A stretch of DNA of 64,000 nt from an uncultured Clostridia bacterium. GTDB taxonomy: Bacteria > Bacillota > Clostridia > Oscillospirales > CAG-382. Below, one piece after another: positions 34,315 through 42,380 of the stretch. Below the pieces are notes generated by a model. It saw only the letters and a list, made by a program, of their open reading frames with translations, did not search any database and was not told where the DNA came from. The DNA lies in NCBI GenBank assembly GCA_947628695.1, contig CANRAV010000008.1, forward strand, positions 1 through 64,000, in the 5' to 3' direction. The first letter of the stretch is position 1, and each line of letters begins with the position of its first letter. The position numbers were made by a program, and so were the translations under genes.

Positions 34315-35220
34315 CTATTCTACGTTCTCCACAATCGTTTCCGGCGGCCTGTCAAGCAGCCGGGGGTTTTTAATTAGGGTTTTGAAAAGCTTCAATGCCG
34401 AAGCGTAATAGTGCCCGTCGCATATCCTGTCGTCCGTGGTGACGTTGTAGTCAATGTACACCTTCTTCGCCACGGTGCCGTCCTTCTGCGCCTCGTAAAC
34501 CCTGCGCTTTGCACCGTAGGATATGAAAATGGGGCAGTTGCCGAACTCGTAAAGGTGGTGGAAAATGGAGGGTATGCCAAGCGAGCCCATAGAGGTTATG
34601 TACATAGAGGCGTGGAACGGGCTTGCCTGTATAAGCGAGCGCGGCATAAGGTCGTGCCTGTCCATAAACCGAAGCATCCGCATGATAAAGCGAAGCACAA
34701 AGCCGGGTATGTGGTTGAGCACCTTCGTGACCGAGTCAAAGGGGTTCTCGTCGCTGCTTTCGCGGAACTTCGTTATCTCGGTGTTGAAAAGCCTGTAAAC
34801 GTCGTCTGCCGTGCAGGCGAGGTCCGGGCGGATTTTTATAACCGTCTCCTCCGCGTTAAGCGTAAGCTCCTTCTTTATAGTCATGCACACGTCGAGGTTG
34901 TACCGGGCGTATATCTTGCGGTTGCTTACAAAGCGGTTAAGCGCAGGACGCGCCGCAAGCGTGCGGGCATAAGCCGCCACCATAACGTGCAGCATGCTGA
35001 AGCCCTTAAGCCCTTCGGCGTTCTTCTCCCTGATGTACCTGTCTACCGGGCCGACGTCGAAGCTGTCCTTGATGAGGTTTACGTTGCTTGTCGCGTTCGG
35101 GCATATGTACGGAAAAAGAGCCACAATGGGGTCAAGCGAGCGAAGCTTTCTTCCCTCTTTCCTGTCGCCGAAGCGCTTTTTGCGCACGGGAGCTGCGGGT
35201 TTAACAGTCGTTTCCGGCAT
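34315..35220 (-). CDS. 2-oxoacid dehydrogenase E2-like acyltransferase domain protein
   Basis: 301 residues. Resembles the catalytic domain of E2 acyltransferases/chloramphenicol acetyltransferase fold: MRRSLIQ-like PFHASMYITSMGSLGIPSI, and the C-terminal TTDDRICDGHYYASALKLFK corresponds to the D-H-R-x-x-D-G active-site motif, but the catalytic His position is Asp (DDR). No lipoyl or peripheral-subunit-binding domain is present. N-terminus is Lys/Arg-rich (VRKKRFGDRKEGRK). It may be a stand-alone acyltransferase or a structural relative. Lies between a secreted-protein gene (27-nt gap) and asnA. Confidence 0.7.
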   Translation of the reverse strand: MPETTVKPAAPVRKKRFGDRKEGRKLRSLDPIVALFPYICPNATSNVNLIKDSFDVGPVDRYIREKNAEGLKGFSMLHVMVAAYARTLAARPALNRFVSNRKIYARYNLDVCMTIKKELTLNAEETVIKIRPDLACTADDVYRLFNTEITKFRESSDENPFDSVTKVLNHIPGFVLRFIMRMLRFMDRHDLMPRSLIQASPFHASMYITSMGSLGIPSIFHHLYEFGNCPIFISYGAKRRVYEAQKDGTVAKKVYIDYNVTTDDRICDGHYYASALKLFKTLIKNPRLLDRPPETIVENVE

Positions 35221-35247
35221 GCCGGTGCACCGCCTTTCGTTGTGTTA

Positions 35248-35874
35248 TTATGCAATGGTTGAATAGTCGGACCCCAAAAGCCCGGACATAAGCGAGTCGT
35301 ATTCCGTTTCTATCTTCGTCGAGGCGGCCTGAAAACGCTCCGACACTATAAGCACCTGCTCGCAGTAAGCGGTGTAATAGCTGTCATAGGCGCTGTCCTC
35401 CCCGGCGATAAGCGTGCGAGTCCTCCGTATAAGCTCCGTACAGGCGGACTTAAGGCCCGTAAAGGTCGTCTCAAGCTCCGTGCGCTTCTGCCGGTAGGCG
35501 TGCCCGGAGGGAACGGAGTACTTCTTTAACACCTTGTCAAAGTCCGAAAGCGCCTTGTCCATTGCCGTGTAGGCATTTTGAAGCTCCGTATCCGCGTGGG
35601 TGTTGAGGTAGAGAAGCGCGTCCGTCTGCTCGCCGGAATAAAGCTTCATAAGCGCGGTTTGGCTGAGGTTTATGCTTGCGTAGGGGATGGACAAAACCAC
35701 GTCCCCCGCGCGCTTGTACACCACGGAAAGCGCCGCTGCAAGCTTGTCCTCCTCGGCGGAAAGCGCGGCAGTCTCCGCACCGTCTCCCGTCTCCGCCGCG
35801 GTGCTGCCGACGGCGCCGAGACAGAAGGCGGTCAAAATCACCGCCATGCAAAGCGTGACAAGCGCCTTTTTCAT
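35248..35874 (-). CDS. Secreted helical protein of unknown function
   Basis: 208 residues with a signal peptide (MKKALVTLCMAVILTAFCLG, cleavage about A27). The mature part is mostly alpha-helical and Ser/Thr-rich (TALMKLYSGEQTDALLYLN, SDFDKVLKKYSVPSGHAYRQ) with no recognised domain. Starts 2 nt after coaD on the same strand, so it belongs to the operon; a link to cell envelope function is only inferred. Confidence 0.72.
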   Translation of the reverse strand: MKKALVTLCMAVILTAFCLGAVGSTAAETGDGAETAALSAEEDKLAAALSVVYKRAGDVVLSIPYASINLSQTALMKLYSGEQTDALLYLNTHADTELQNAYTAMDKALSDFDKVLKKYSVPSGHAYRQKRTELETTFTGLKSACTELIRRTRTLIAGEDSAYDSYYTAYCEQVLIVSERFQAASTKIETEYDSLMSGLLGSDYSTIA

Positions 35875-35876
35875 AT

Positions 35877-36344
35877 TTACACGTCCTTTCGGCTTTCTAT
35901 GACAACGCCGTCCGGTATGAACGGCCTGTAATCCTTCCCGTGCTTTATCATTTCCCTGACCGCAGTGGAGGAGATAAGCCGCATCTCCGGCGACGCGGGG
36001 ATGTAGAGAGTTTCCACCCCGTTTATCGCCTTGTTGGCGGCGAAGATAACGTCCTCGTACTCAAGGTCAAGGCCGCACCTTATGCCCTTTACTATAAGGT
36101 CGGCGCCGTATTTTGCGGCAAGGTCGGCTGCCCAGCCGCTGTCGGAGACGACAAGGACGTTTTCAAAACGGGAAAACGCCTGCTTTACAAAGCGCTCCCT
36201 CTCCTCGGCGGAGAACATATACCTCTTTTCGGTGTTGGTGCTTACGGCCACGACAACGCCGTCGAACAGCGCCGCAAGGCGGCTTATATAGTCGTAATGT
36301 CCTACGGTTATCGGGTCAAAGCTGCCGGTGCAAAGCACCTTCAT
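35877..36344 (-). CDS. coaD: Phosphopantetheine adenylyltransferase
   Basis: 155 residues, usual length. Penultimate step of coenzyme A synthesis (4'-phosphopantetheine plus ATP to dephospho-CoA). Nucleotidyltransferase T-G-S-F-D-P-I-T-V-G-H motif (residues 6-16), RYMFSAEERERFVKQAF, KGIRCGLDLEYE and ISSTAVREMI. Overlaps the rsmD stop by 4 nt (ATGA), the usual rsmD-coaD arrangement. Confidence 0.97.
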   Translation of the reverse strand: MKVLCTGSFDPITVGHYDYISRLAALFDGVVVAVSTNTEKRYMFSAEERERFVKQAFSRFENVLVVSDSGWAADLAAKYGADLIVKGIRCGLDLEYEDVIFAANKAINGVETLYIPASPEMRLISSTAVREMIKHGKDYRPFIPDGVVIESRKDV

Positions 36345-36895
36345 ATAACGTCCGCCTCGCTTCTCAAAATCGTGATATACGTCTTCCCGTAGCGGTAAAG
36401 CTTAGCCGTGTACCCGTCCGGCGGAAGAGGTATCCCGCCCTCGGCGCTTTCGCACACGGCGATGCAGCCCTCCGCAAGAAGCCCCGCGGCCGATATGCGC
36501 TTTAAAACCTCGTCAAGGAAGCCGTCCTTGTAGGGCGGGTCCAGAAACACAAGGTCAAAAGAGGCCTTGCCGGAAGCGGTTTTGACATACTCCCGCCAGT
36601 CTGCGCATATGACGCGCGCGTCCCTTTCGAAGCCCGCCTTCGCGGCGTTTGCGCGTATTATCTCCGCCGCTTTTTTGCTGCTGTCCACTATAACGGCGGA
36701 GGCGGCTCCTCGGCTTAAAGCCTCTAAGGCCAGCTGGCCGCTGCCGCCGAAGAGGTCAAGCACGCGCCTGCCCTCTATATTGAACTGTATGGCGGAGAAG
36801 GCCGCTTCCTTCACGCGCTCCGCAGTAGGCCGCGTGTCCTCCCCCGGCAGGGTCGAAAGCCTTACTCCCCTTGCCTTGCCTGTTATTATCCTCAT
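36341..36895 (-). CDS. rsmD: 16S rRNA (guanine-966-N2)-methyltransferase
   Basis: 184 residues. SAM-binding DLFGGSGQLALEALSRGA and the catalytic FLDPPYKDG (N/D-P-P-Y) motif; N-terminus MRIITGKARGVRLSTLPGED is typical. Methylates G966 in 16S rRNA. First gene of the operon rsmD-coaD-secreted protein-E2-like-asnA; promoter at 36917-36945. Confidence 0.95.
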   Translation of the reverse strand: MRIITGKARGVRLSTLPGEDTRPTAERVKEAAFSAIQFNIEGRRVLDLFGGSGQLALEALSRGAASAVIVDSSKKAAEIIRANAAKAGFERDARVICADWREYVKTASGKASFDLVFLDPPYKDGFLDEVLKRISAAGLLAEGCIAVCESAEGGIPLPPDGYTAKLYRYGKTYITILRSEADVI

Positions 36896-36916
36896 AAAAA
36901 CCTCTTTTTCACTGCC

Positions 36917-36945
36917 ATTTTAACGCAAAGCGGCCGCTTTTGCAA
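36917..36945 (-). promoter_or_regulatory. Promoter of the rsmD operon
   Basis: Minus strand TTGCAA (36945-36940), 17-nt spacer, TAAAAT (36922-36917). Confidence 0.55.
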
Positions 36946-36953
36946 GCACTTTT

Positions 36954-38612
36954 TTACCCCTCGGAAGAGTCCGCAGCTGCGCTGCCCTCCGCAGCGGTTT
37001 CCTCCGCAGAGGATTCGTCGCCCTCGGCGAGAACCGCGGCGTAAATGCCCTTTCCGCTTATTTCAAAGGAGGCATAGCCGTTTTCCGTAACGGGGTACGG
37101 CTCGTCGCCGACCTCCGCAAAGGAGCCGCTTTCCGCGTCGTATTTCAAAAGCTTAACGCTTCCGCCGCTGAAGTCCGCGCCAAGGTTCACGCCAAGCTCC
37201 ACGCCCTGCGGTATCTCCTGCTCGCTCTCGCGCACTATAAGCACAAAGCTGCCTGTTTCGTATCCCGCGTCTTCAAGCGCCTTCATAGCCGCTTCGGCGC
37301 CCTTGCCGCCGTTTATTGTCACGGCAAGCTCCAACCCCTCGTCGCCCTCCGGGTAGACGGCGCCTGAGGGAAGGGTCCAAATGTAGCTGTCGCCGCAGAC
37401 GGCATAAGCCTTCCTGTCCCCGAGTGCGGCTATCGCCTCCAGGGTGCCGGCGCTAAGGTGCGTGCTCTCCGATATGTCAAGCTCCACGGCCTCCGCGCCC
37501 CAGTCCGCGCTTTCGTCCGCCGCGCCGCCGGCCGCGACGGTGACGTCGATAACCGTGTCGGCGTAAACCGTCTCCTTTTCCGGCACGCTCTGCCCGAACA
37601 CCGTGCCAAGCGGGTATTCCCGCGTGGATTCCTCCTTCACGGTGCCGAGAGTAAGGCCAAGCTCCGCAAGCTTTGCATCCGCCTCCTCGACGGTAAGCCC
37701 GGTCAGAGAGGGCATCTCGAACCCGCCGGCAAGCGTGCTGAGCACAAGGTCGACCTTGTCGCCGTAATAGGCGGTCACGTCCTCCGCAGGCGTCTGCGAA
37801 AGCACCGTCCCGTCCGCAAAGCCGCTTTCCCTGTAGCTTATCTCGCCCACGTTCAGCCGGCATGCAAACAGAAGCTCCACGGCCTCTTCAAAGCTCTTGC
37901 CGCCGAGGGGCGGAACCGTGACAGAGTCCGTATAGCTGTTTATTGTCATCGTAAATTTGTCCGTGGCCTTCAAAACCGTGCCCTCGGCGACCTCGCCGCC
38001 GTTGTCGTAGGTGAAGGCGGATATGCAGCCGTTGCCGACGCCGGTTGTGCTTGCCTTGTAGACGCGAAGGACGTTTTCCTTCTTTATCCCGCATTCCTCA
38101 AGCCAAAGGAAGGCGTCCTCAACCTCCGACCCGACAAGGCTTGTGTAGGCGGTGCTGAACTCCCTGCCGCTGACGGTTATCTCCACGGAACGGCAAACGC
38201 CGTCGTCGTCGCAGTAAAGCGTCGTCCCTGCGGGCGGGTGCTGCGCCGTTATCTGCCCCTTGGGGGCTGTGCTGTTGTTGTCATATATCACTGCGGGCTG
38301 TATCGGGTTTATGCGCTTTGCAAGCTCTTCGTCCCACATTTGCCCGACGAGGTCGGGGGCGGTAAGCGTGCCTATGGAAGACGGCGCACTGACAGTGCTG
38401 TCCTCCGAAGGCTCCGCATACGAAGACTCCGCAGGCTGTTCCGAGGATTCCCCGCCGCCGTCCCTGCCGCACCTTACGAATATAAAGACGCACGCAAGCA
38501 CAATCAAAAGCAGCGCCCCGGCAGCCGCGGCGACGAAGGTCTCCCTTTTGATGCCCGATTTCTTCGGCTCTTCCCCGTTTTCCTCCGGTGAAAAGCTGTT
38601 TTTACTGTCCAT
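36954..38612 (-). CDS. Membrane-anchored PASTA-domain protein without a kinase
   Basis: 552 residues. A 24-residue cytoplasmic start, one membrane segment (about 25-48, VAAAAGALLLIVLACVFIF), a Ser/Glu-rich linker, then four PASTA-like units at about 80-150, 155-230, 232-295 and 297-360 (VTVPPLGGKSFEEAVELLF; MPSLTGLTVEEADAKLAELG), followed by a unique domain of about 165 residues with a KGIYAAV motif and an acidic tail. PASTA domains bind muropeptides or beta-lactams; in PrkC they follow a Ser/Thr kinase, absent here. A cell-wall sensing or structural role is inferred. Promoter at 38652-38680. Confidence 0.85.
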   Translation of the reverse strand: MDSKNSFSPEENGEEPKKSGIKRETFVAAAAGALLLIVLACVFIFVRCGRDGGGESSEQPAESSYAEPSEDSTVSAPSSIGTLTAPDLVGQMWDEELAKRINPIQPAVIYDNNSTAPKGQITAQHPPAGTTLYCDDDGVCRSVEITVSGREFSTAYTSLVGSEVEDAFLWLEECGIKKENVLRVYKASTTGVGNGCISAFTYDNGGEVAEGTVLKATDKFTMTINSYTDSVTVPPLGGKSFEEAVELLFACRLNVGEISYRESGFADGTVLSQTPAEDVTAYYGDKVDLVLSTLAGGFEMPSLTGLTVEEADAKLAELGLTLGTVKEESTREYPLGTVFGQSVPEKETVYADTVIDVTVAAGGAADESADWGAEAVELDISESTHLSAGTLEAIAALGDRKAYAVCGDSYIWTLPSGAVYPEGDEGLELAVTINGGKGAEAAMKALEDAGYETGSFVLIVRESEQEIPQGVELGVNLGADFSGGSVKLLKYDAESGSFAEVGDEPYPVTENGYASFEISGKGIYAAVLAEGDESSAEETAAEGSAAADSSEG

Positions 38613-38651
38613 TAAAACCTTTCCTTTCTGAAGTTAAAAAGACACATACTT

Positions 38652-38680
38652 ATTATTGCACATTTTTCTCGTTTTGTCAA
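38652..38680 (-). promoter_or_regulatory. Promoter of the PASTA protein gene
   Basis: Minus strand TTGACA (38680-38675), 17-nt spacer, AATAAT (38657-38652); start codon 40 nt on, after GAAAGGAAAGGTTT. Confidence 0.65.
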
Positions 38681-38809
38681 TAGGCGGCGGCTTTCGACAT
38701 ATTTCGCGCCTCCTTTCACTAAAACCGCTGCTGCCGCATAGTATGATGTTGAAGGGCAGACCTTTATTCTGCCTGCTGTTTTGATATTTATTACTTGGAG
38801 GAAACCATT

Positions 38810-39667
38810 ATGAGTGAAAGAACAGGCTTTCAGTCTCACGGCTGCGGCAAGCCCTCCGACCCGATTTGCTGCATAACCGCAAACAAAATCTTTGATTCCG
38901 CAAGGGACAAGGACTGTCTGGAGGATATAAGAGTTTACCTTTGCGACTGCGCGCAGGACGCCGTTGACCACGCAACCGCCGTTCGCTGCAAGGGCGTGGA
39001 GGTCATCACCACCGACATCACGGTAGATCCCGTGCCGTTCAACAAGGGCTATTATCAGGTACTTATAAGGTACTACCTGTGCGTTACAGCCGAGGTCTGC
39101 GTCTGCGCAAAGTCCTACGAGGTGAGGGGACTGGCCGTTTACGACAAAAAGATAATCCTTTACGGCAGCGAGAAAAACGTAAGCGTTTTCACCTCCGACC
39201 CGAAGAACAACGGCTTCTGCAGGCAGCCGCCTGTGCTTGACTGCGAAAGCGAGCCCACGCTGCCGACGGTGGTCGTGGAGGTCGCTTCCCCCATCTGCCT
39301 CGACATCAAGCTTGTGGAGCGCTGCCGCGGCTTCGGAAGCTGCTGCTGCAATATCGACAGCATCCCCGAAAGCGTCAAGGGCCGCTTCGACGGCTGCTTT
39401 GTCGACGGCATGGGCGTAAACGAGCTGTTTGTCTCCGTGGGCGTGTTCTCTGTCATACGCATGGAGCGCCCCGTGCAGATAGTAGTTCCCGCAACCCGCT
39501 TCTGCCTGCCCGACAAGGACAGCACCCCCGCTTCCGCCTCGACCGACCCGTGCAGCGTCTTCGGCAGGATGAGCTTCCCCATGGAGGAGTTCTTCCCCTA
39601 CGCCGATGGCACCTCCGGCGGGAACAGGAGCGGTACCGGCGGAGAGGGCTGCGGCTGCGGCAGATAA
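38810..39667 (+). CDS. Cys-rich protein, possible spore-coat/SPOCS-type
   Basis: 285 residues from the ATG at 38810 (MSERTGFQSHGCGKPSDPIC), after TTGGAGGAAACCATT. About 24 Cys, many in pairs or clusters (ICCITANKIFD, GSCCCNIDS, CGCGR at the end). The middle (VDPVPFNKGYYQVLIRYYL, then FTSDPKN) has the look of proteins with SPOCS/DUF3794 folds found in clostridial spore coats, without certain homology. No signal peptide. Upstream has CATAGTATGA, resembling a sporulation sigma -10 region, at 38737-38746. A spore-associated role is an inference. Terminator directly after. Confidence 0.72.
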   Translation: MSERTGFQSHGCGKPSDPICCITANKIFDSARDKDCLEDIRVYLCDCAQDAVDHATAVRCKGVEVITTDITVDPVPFNKGYYQVLIRYYLCVTAEVCVCAKSYEVRGLAVYDKKIILYGSEKNVSVFTSDPKNNGFCRQPPVLDCESEPTLPTVVVEVASPICLDIKLVERCRGFGSCCCNIDSIPESVKGRFDGCFVDGMGVNELFVSVGVFSVIRMERPVQIVVPATRFCLPDKDSTPASASTDPCSVFGRMSFPMEEFFPYADGTSGGNRSGTGGEGCGCGR

Positions 39668-39681
39668 AGAAGGACGCATAA

Positions 39682-39712
39682 GGCCGGGGTGAAATCGCCC
39701 CGGCCGCTTTTT
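39682..39712 (+). terminator. Terminator after the Cys-rich gene
   Basis: GGCCGGGG (39682-39689) pairs with CCCCGGCC (39698-39705), followed by GCTTTTT. Confidence 0.85.
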
Positions 39713-39919
39713 ATGCTCGCCTCTCTGCGGGCGAGGGAAAATGAGTGCAGACGGGACGAACCGAGGCGAAGCTGTACAAAAGTAATGCAAGCCGAGGTTC
39801 GTTCCGAACGAAAAAAAGAAAAAATGAGAAGGCAAACGGAAGCGCGAGCGGACGTTTACTTCCTTTTAAAAGTTTAAAAATTTTTTCGTGTTCTGTGCCA
39901 TTTTCACCGGCCGCAGCAC

Positions 39920-39948
39920 TTGATTTATGGAAGTTTTCGGTGTATAAT
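39920..39948 (+). promoter_or_regulatory. Promoter of the PcrA-type helicase gene
   Basis: TTGATT (39920-39925), 17-nt spacer, TATAAT (39943-39948), 35 nt before the start codon. The 200 nt before it, back to the terminator at 39712, hold no gene. Confidence 0.75.
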
Positions 39949-39983
39949 GAGAGTTGGAAAAAATCTGTTTCGGAGGTAAATAT

Positions 39984-42380
39984 ATGCCCTGCAGTGCAGA
40001 CAAAAAGTTTACGGAGACGAAGAGAAAGCTTTTTGACAAGCTGTACAACAAGCTTAACGACAGGCAGCGGGAGGCGCTTTACACCGTGAACGGCCCGCTT
40101 TTGGTGCTTGCCGGCGCCGGCAGCGGGAAGACGACGGTGCTTGTAAACCGCATATCCCACATAATCACCTTCGGCAATTTATATATGGACGAGACCGTCC
40201 CTGCGGACGGTGAGGCTTTGCTTCCGGTTATGGAAAAGCTTCTCGAAAGCGGCACGGAGGGCGAGATAAGAAAGCTTCTTTCCACCCTCTGTACCGACGC
40301 GGCGAACCCGTGGGAGGTGCTTTGCATCACCTTTACCAACAAGGCCGCAAGCGAGTTTAAGGCGAGGCTGCAAGCCCTTCTCGGCGAGCGCGCCGCGGAC
40401 CTTTGGGCGGGAACCTTCCACTCTGTCTGCGTGCGCATACTGCGCCGGCACATAGAGCTTTTGGGCTACGGGAAGAGCTTTACCATATACGACGCGGACG
40501 ACAGCAAGCGCGTAATTGCCGACATCATGAAGGGGCTTGGGATAGACGACGACGTCCTCTCCCCGCGCACGGTTCAAAACAGCATAAGCCGCGCCAAGGA
40601 GAGCTGCGTGGAGTGTGACGAATACGCAAAGGACGCGGAAGGCGACGCACGCGCGGAGGACATTGCAAAGGTCTACAAGCTTTACACAAAGCAGCTTAAG
40701 GAGGCAAACGCGCTTGACTTTGACGATATAATTCTGCTTACGCTTAAGCTTTTTACAAACGAAAAAGAGGTTCTCTTAAAGTATCAAAAGCAGTTTAAGT
40801 ACATACTTGTGGACGAGTATCAGGACACAAACCTTTCGCAAAGCCGCCTTATAAACATGCTTGGCGCGCACTACCGCAACGTGTGCGTCGTCGGGGACGA
40901 CGACCAAAGCATCTACTCGTTCCGCGGGGCTACGGTGGAGAACATCCTGGGCTTTGACAAGGTTTACAAGGACTGCAAGGTGATAAGGCTGGAGCAGAAT
41001 TATCGCTCTACGCAGACCATTCTGTCTGCCGCAAACGCCGTTATTGCCAACAACGCCACCCGCAAGGGGAAGAATCTGTGGACGGACTGCAGAGAGGGCG
41101 AACGCATTGTTTTGAAAAAGCAGCTTACGCAAAGCGACGAAGCCGGCTACATAGTGCAGTACATCAAGGACAGGGTCGCGGCAGGCGAGGCCGATTACAG
41201 CGACTTTGCGGTGCTTTACCGCCTTAACGCGCAGGCGAACGCGCTGGAGATAATTTTCAGCAAAAGCCGCGTTCCGTACAGGATTTTCGGCAGCGTCAGG
41301 TTTTACGAGCGCAAGGAGATAAAGGATCTGATAAGCTACCTTGCGGTGATAAGCAACCCTGCGGACGACACGCGCCTTAAGCGCATAATAAACGTGCCGA
41401 AGCGCGGCATCGGCTCCACCACGACGCAGGCGCTTTTCGAAGCGGCCGAAAGCGTGGGCGGCGTGTACGAGGCGCTTACGCGCATAGACGAGTTCCCGGA
41501 GATAGGGAAGGGGTCGGCGAAGCTTAAGGAGTTTTTGGCGCTTATCGAGGAGCTGCGCGCTTACGCGGCGGAGGCGAAGCCCTCCGACGTTGTGAAGCGC
41601 GTCATAGAGCGCACCGGTTACAGGGAGATGCTTGAAGCGGGCGACGAGCCGGACAAGGCGCAGCTGCTTGACGAGCTTATCTCCTCCGCTTTGGCATTTG
41701 AGGAGCAGGCGGAGGAGCCGACGGTGGAGACCTTCCTTGCCGACATCGCGCTTATAACGGACATAGACAACTACGACGAGGGCGCAAACGCCGTGACCCT
41801 TATGACGGTGCACAGCGCGAAGGGGCTGGAGTTCCCGACTGTGTTCCTGCCCGGCTTTGAAGAAGGGGTCTTCCCCGGCGACCAAAGCGCGGTAAGCGAC
41901 AAGGCGCTGGAGGAGGAGCGGCGGCTTGCCTACGTGGCGATAACCCGCGCAAAGAAGCAGGTTGTCATAACGCACACGAACACAAGGCTTCTTTACGGAC
42001 AGACGAAGCAGAATCCGCTTTCGCGCTTCGCTTTGGAGATACCAAAGAACCTCGTCCGCATAGAGCAGGCGGAAAGAACCCCGCACAACAACGTCTCGGA
42101 GGCGAAAAGGAGGTACGTGACCTCTCAGCAGTCGTTTGTGAAGAACACAAGCCACGTACCCGCCATGAGGGCGGAGAAGAAGAGCTTTGTCGCAGTCGCC
42201 GTGGGCGACACGGTGGAGCATGCGACCTTCGGCAGGGGCGTTGTCAGATCGGTCACGGACATGGGCGCCGACGCTATGTATGAGATAGATTTTGAAAAGG
42301 TCGGCACAAAAAAGCTTATGGCAAGCTTTGCGCGGCTTAAAACGTTAAACTCTGAGGGAGAAGACAATGGCAGAAATTAA
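39984..42380 (+). CDS. pcrA: UvrD/PcrA-type ATP-dependent DNA helicase
   Basis: 798 residues from ATG 39984, preceded by CGGAGGTAAATAT. SF1A helicase with 3'-5' polarity acting in repair and replication restart. Motif Q/NDRQREA, Walker A AGAGSGKTT, motif Ia ITFTNKAASE, motif II VDEYQDTNLSQ, motif III GDDDQSIYSFRGA, motif IV EQNYRSTQ, motif V TVHSAKGLEF, motif VI YVAITRAKK. A roughly 40-residue insertion (about 60-100, NLYMDETVPADGEALLPVME) sits between Walker A and motif Ia. C-terminal tail ends with a Tudor-like domain (VGDTVEHATFGRGVVRS), typical of PcrA. Its stop overlaps the DUF1015 gene by 14 nt. Confidence 0.95.
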   Translation: MPCSADKKFTETKRKLFDKLYNKLNDRQREALYTVNGPLLVLAGAGSGKTTVLVNRISHIITFGNLYMDETVPADGEALLPVMEKLLESGTEGEIRKLLSTLCTDAANPWEVLCITFTNKAASEFKARLQALLGERAADLWAGTFHSVCVRILRRHIELLGYGKSFTIYDADDSKRVIADIMKGLGIDDDVLSPRTVQNSISRAKESCVECDEYAKDAEGDARAEDIAKVYKLYTKQLKEANALDFDDIILLTLKLFTNEKEVLLKYQKQFKYILVDEYQDTNLSQSRLINMLGAHYRNVCVVGDDDQSIYSFRGATVENILGFDKVYKDCKVIRLEQNYRSTQTILSAANAVIANNATRKGKNLWTDCREGERIVLKKQLTQSDEAGYIVQYIKDRVAAGEADYSDFAVLYRLNAQANALEIIFSKSRVPYRIFGSVRFYERKEIKDLISYLAVISNPADDTRLKRIINVPKRGIGSTTTQALFEAAESVGGVYEALTRIDEFPEIGKGSAKLKEFLALIEELRAYAAEAKPSDVVKRVIERTGYREMLEAGDEPDKAQLLDELISSALAFEEQAEEPTVETFLADIALITDIDNYDEGANAVTLMTVHSAKGLEFPTVFLPGFEEGVFPGDQSAVSDKALEEERRLAYVAITRAKKQVVITHTNTRLLYGQTKQNPLSRFALEIPKNLVRIEQAERTPHNNVSEAKRRYVTSQQSFVKNTSHVPAMRAEKKSFVAVAVGDTVEHATFGRGVVRSVTDMGADAMYEIDFEKVGTKKLMASFARLKTLNSEGEDNGRN

